DNA from: Hyphomicrobiales bacterium
GTDB lineage: Bacteria > Pseudomonadota > Alphaproteobacteria > Rhizobiales > Aestuariivirgaceae
Length of the DNA stretch: 7,288 bases
Assembly: GCA_012032065.1 (NCBI GenBank)
Contig: JAAURV010000157.1
Location: forward strand, 1-7,288
Direction of reading: 5' to 3'
Positions 6,141 through 7,288 of the stretch are shown here, piece by piece (the stretch's first letter is position 1; each line of letters starts with the position of its first letter). Below the pieces are notes generated by a model, which did not search any database, had not been told where the DNA came from, and worked only from the letters and a program-made list of their open reading frames with translations. Position numbers and translations under genes: made by a program.

Positions 6141-6175
6141 GTCCTTCGAGGCCCGCGCTCCGCGGGCATTCGGGA
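6141..6175. repeat. Second REP-like hairpin repeat
   Basis: GCCCGCG-CTC-CGCGGGC (6151-6167) is a perfect 7-bp stem with a 3-nt loop, preceded by GTCCTTCGAG (6141-6150). The combination GTCCTTCGAGGCCCGC followed by a GC hairpin resembles another dispersed intergenic repeat of Alphaproteobacteria. It sits in the 278-bp divergent gap 6015-6292, whose remaining sequence shows only the promoter of the minus-strand gene and the ribosome-binding site of the nucleoside hydrolase. It differs in sequence from the 5208-5230 unit. Confidence 0.5.
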
Positions 6176-6292
6176 TCGGGTCCAGGACAGGCTCTCGCGG
6201 ATCAATCGCGCGCTTCATATGTCCTATGCTCGGCGAGGCTACCGTAAGGTTCACGAGCAGGCTATGCCGGAGCCGGCAATTGGAGGGCTTGC

Positions 6293-7230
6293 ATGGCGCG
6301 CAGCGTTATTATCGATACCGATCCGGGGCAGGACGATGCTGTCGCGATATTGCTGGCATTCGCCTCGCCCGAGCTCGAGGTGCTGGGGATCACGGCGGTT
6401 GCGGGGAATGTGCCGTTGGCATTGACCGAGAAGAATGCGCGGAAGATTTGCGAGTTGGCCGGGAGACCCGGCACCCACGTCCATGCGGGCGCGGACCGGC
6501 CGCTGTTGCGCAAGCTGGTGACGGCGGAGCATGTGCATGGGAAACCGGGCTCGATGGGCCGGAGCTGCCCGAGCCTTCGATGCGGCTGCAAGAGGCGCAT
6601 GCGGTGGATTTTCTGGTCGAGACATTGATGGAGAAGCCGCCAGGCAGCGTGACACTGTGCGCCCTGGGGCCGCTGACCAATGTGGCCATGGCTCTGGCGC
6701 GCGAGCCTTCGATTGCGGGGCGCATCGAACGGATTGTGGCCATGGGCGGCGGGTTCTTCGAAGGCGGCAATGTTACGCCCGCGGCCGAGTTCAACATTTA
6801 TGTGGACCCGCATGCGGCGCGCGCGGTTTTCACGTCCGGCATTCCGATCACTCTGTTTCCGCTCGACGTGACGCACCAGGTCTTGACCACCGCGAAGCGC
6901 GTGGAGCGGCTGCGGAAGATGGCGAACAAGTCAGGCCCGGCGGTGGCGGCGCTGCTCGATTTCTTCGAGCGTTTCGACGAGCACAAATACGGCACCGATG
7001 GCGGGCCGCTTCACGATCCTTGCGTGATCGCGTGGCTATTGAAGCCGGAGCTTTTCAAGGGCCGCGAGGTGAATGTTGCGATCGAGTGCGAGTCGGAGCT
7101 CACCATGGGGATGACGGTTGTGGACTGGTGGCGGGTGACGGATCGCAAGCCCAATGCAGAAGTGATGCGGCAGGTGGATGCGGACGGGTTCTTCGAACTG
7201 CTGGAGGAGCGGATTGCGCGGTTGCCGTAG
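6293..7230 (+). pseudogene. Inosine/uridine-preferring nucleoside hydrolase, single-base frameshift
   Basis: Nucleoside hydrolases (IunH/RihA family) cleave the N-glycosidic bond of ribonucleosides to free base and ribose, using a bound Ca2+. The ATG at 6293 has GGAGG six bases upstream. The frame runs to His-Gly-Lys at 6536-6544, then the homologous sequence continues one frame over as TGLDGPELPEP to a TAG at 7228-7230. Adding one base at the AAA run (6542-6544) restores a 312-residue protein, the usual length. In that product the metal site DTDPGQDD (8-15), Asn160, Glu166, Asn168 and the His241-Asp242 pair (HDPCVIAWLL) are all present, matching Crithidia IU-nucleoside hydrolase residues in kind and number. 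Without correction, translation ends at 6628 after 111 residues, lacking the catalytic His. All active-site residues survive, so a very recent mutation or a base missed in a homopolymer is likelier than old decay. It is transcribed away from the unknown-function gene. Confidence 0.9.
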
Positions 7231-7288
7231 CGAGCCGCCTTAGCATTACAGTTGCAATTTTCTCTTGAGGTGGGCACGGCGAGCCTCG

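Noticed and set aside
5593..6540. Upstream 5' extension of the frame that carries the nucleoside hydrolase C-terminus
   Set aside because: It is opposite the unknown-function gene and the intergenic gap and shows no family similarity. Only the part from about 6544 onward is hydrolase; the true N-terminus lies in the neighbouring frame.
6539..6545. GGGAAAC as a programmed -1 frameshift site in the nucleoside hydrolase
   Set aside because: It resembles a slippery heptamer, but the zero frame reads GGG-AAA, not G-GGA-AAC, so the tRNAs would not re-pair. Nucleoside hydrolases are not known to use frameshifting.
7231..7288. Possible terminator or start of another gene at the right edge
   Set aside because: No stem with T-tract and no start with ribosome-binding site can be supported in the 58 bases left.

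Overview
The window is a high-GC stretch of a bacterial chromosome, most likely from an alphaproteobacterium. The grounds are the GyrA sequence (HPHGDQSIYDALVRMAQDFS around the quinolone region, plus a long insertion in the C-terminal domain), a GTTC-N7-GTTC type LexA box in front of ssb, an ssb-gyrA neighbourhood, and GC-rich dispersed hairpin repeats of a kind common between genes in that class. No rRNA, tRNA, CRISPR array, transposase or phage gene is visible.

Layout. Positions 1-458 (+) hold the 3' end of an unrecognised gene running in from the left edge. It converges with gyrA (499-3222, -), which codes for DNA gyrase subunit A. Upstream of gyrA on the same strand are an EamA/DMT-family ten-helix exporter (3413-4315, -) and ssb (4421-4897, -). 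The 358-bp gap 4898-5255 carries a good ssb promoter with a LexA box in its spacer, several inverted repeats and one dispersed hairpin repeat. Next comes a conserved-looking protein of unknown function (5256-6014, -) with its own TTGACA promoter. The 278-bp gap 6015-6292 separates it from a divergent inosine/uridine-type nucleoside hydrolase gene (6293-7230, +) that carries a single-base frameshift. Positions 7231-7288 show nothing I can support.

How the genes relate. ssb and gyrA serve DNA replication, repair and topology, and are often neighbours in Alphaproteobacteria. The exporter sits between them, and the gene upstream of ssb is not the divergent uvrA often found there, so the locus looks rearranged. 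The gaps between the minus-strand genes are 97-190 bp and contain hairpins or promoter-like motifs, so separate transcription units are more likely than one tight operon. The nucleoside hydrolase would serve purine/pyrimidine ribonucleoside salvage if its frame were intact.

The window is mostly ordinary housekeeping DNA. The best leads are the SOS box on ssb, a perfect TGTGA-N6-TCACA palindrome nested in a hairpin between ssb and the exporter, the non-Ser/Thr residue at the GyrA position equivalent to E. coli Ser83, and the one-base frameshift in the nucleoside hydrolase. I found no convincing new multi-gene system.
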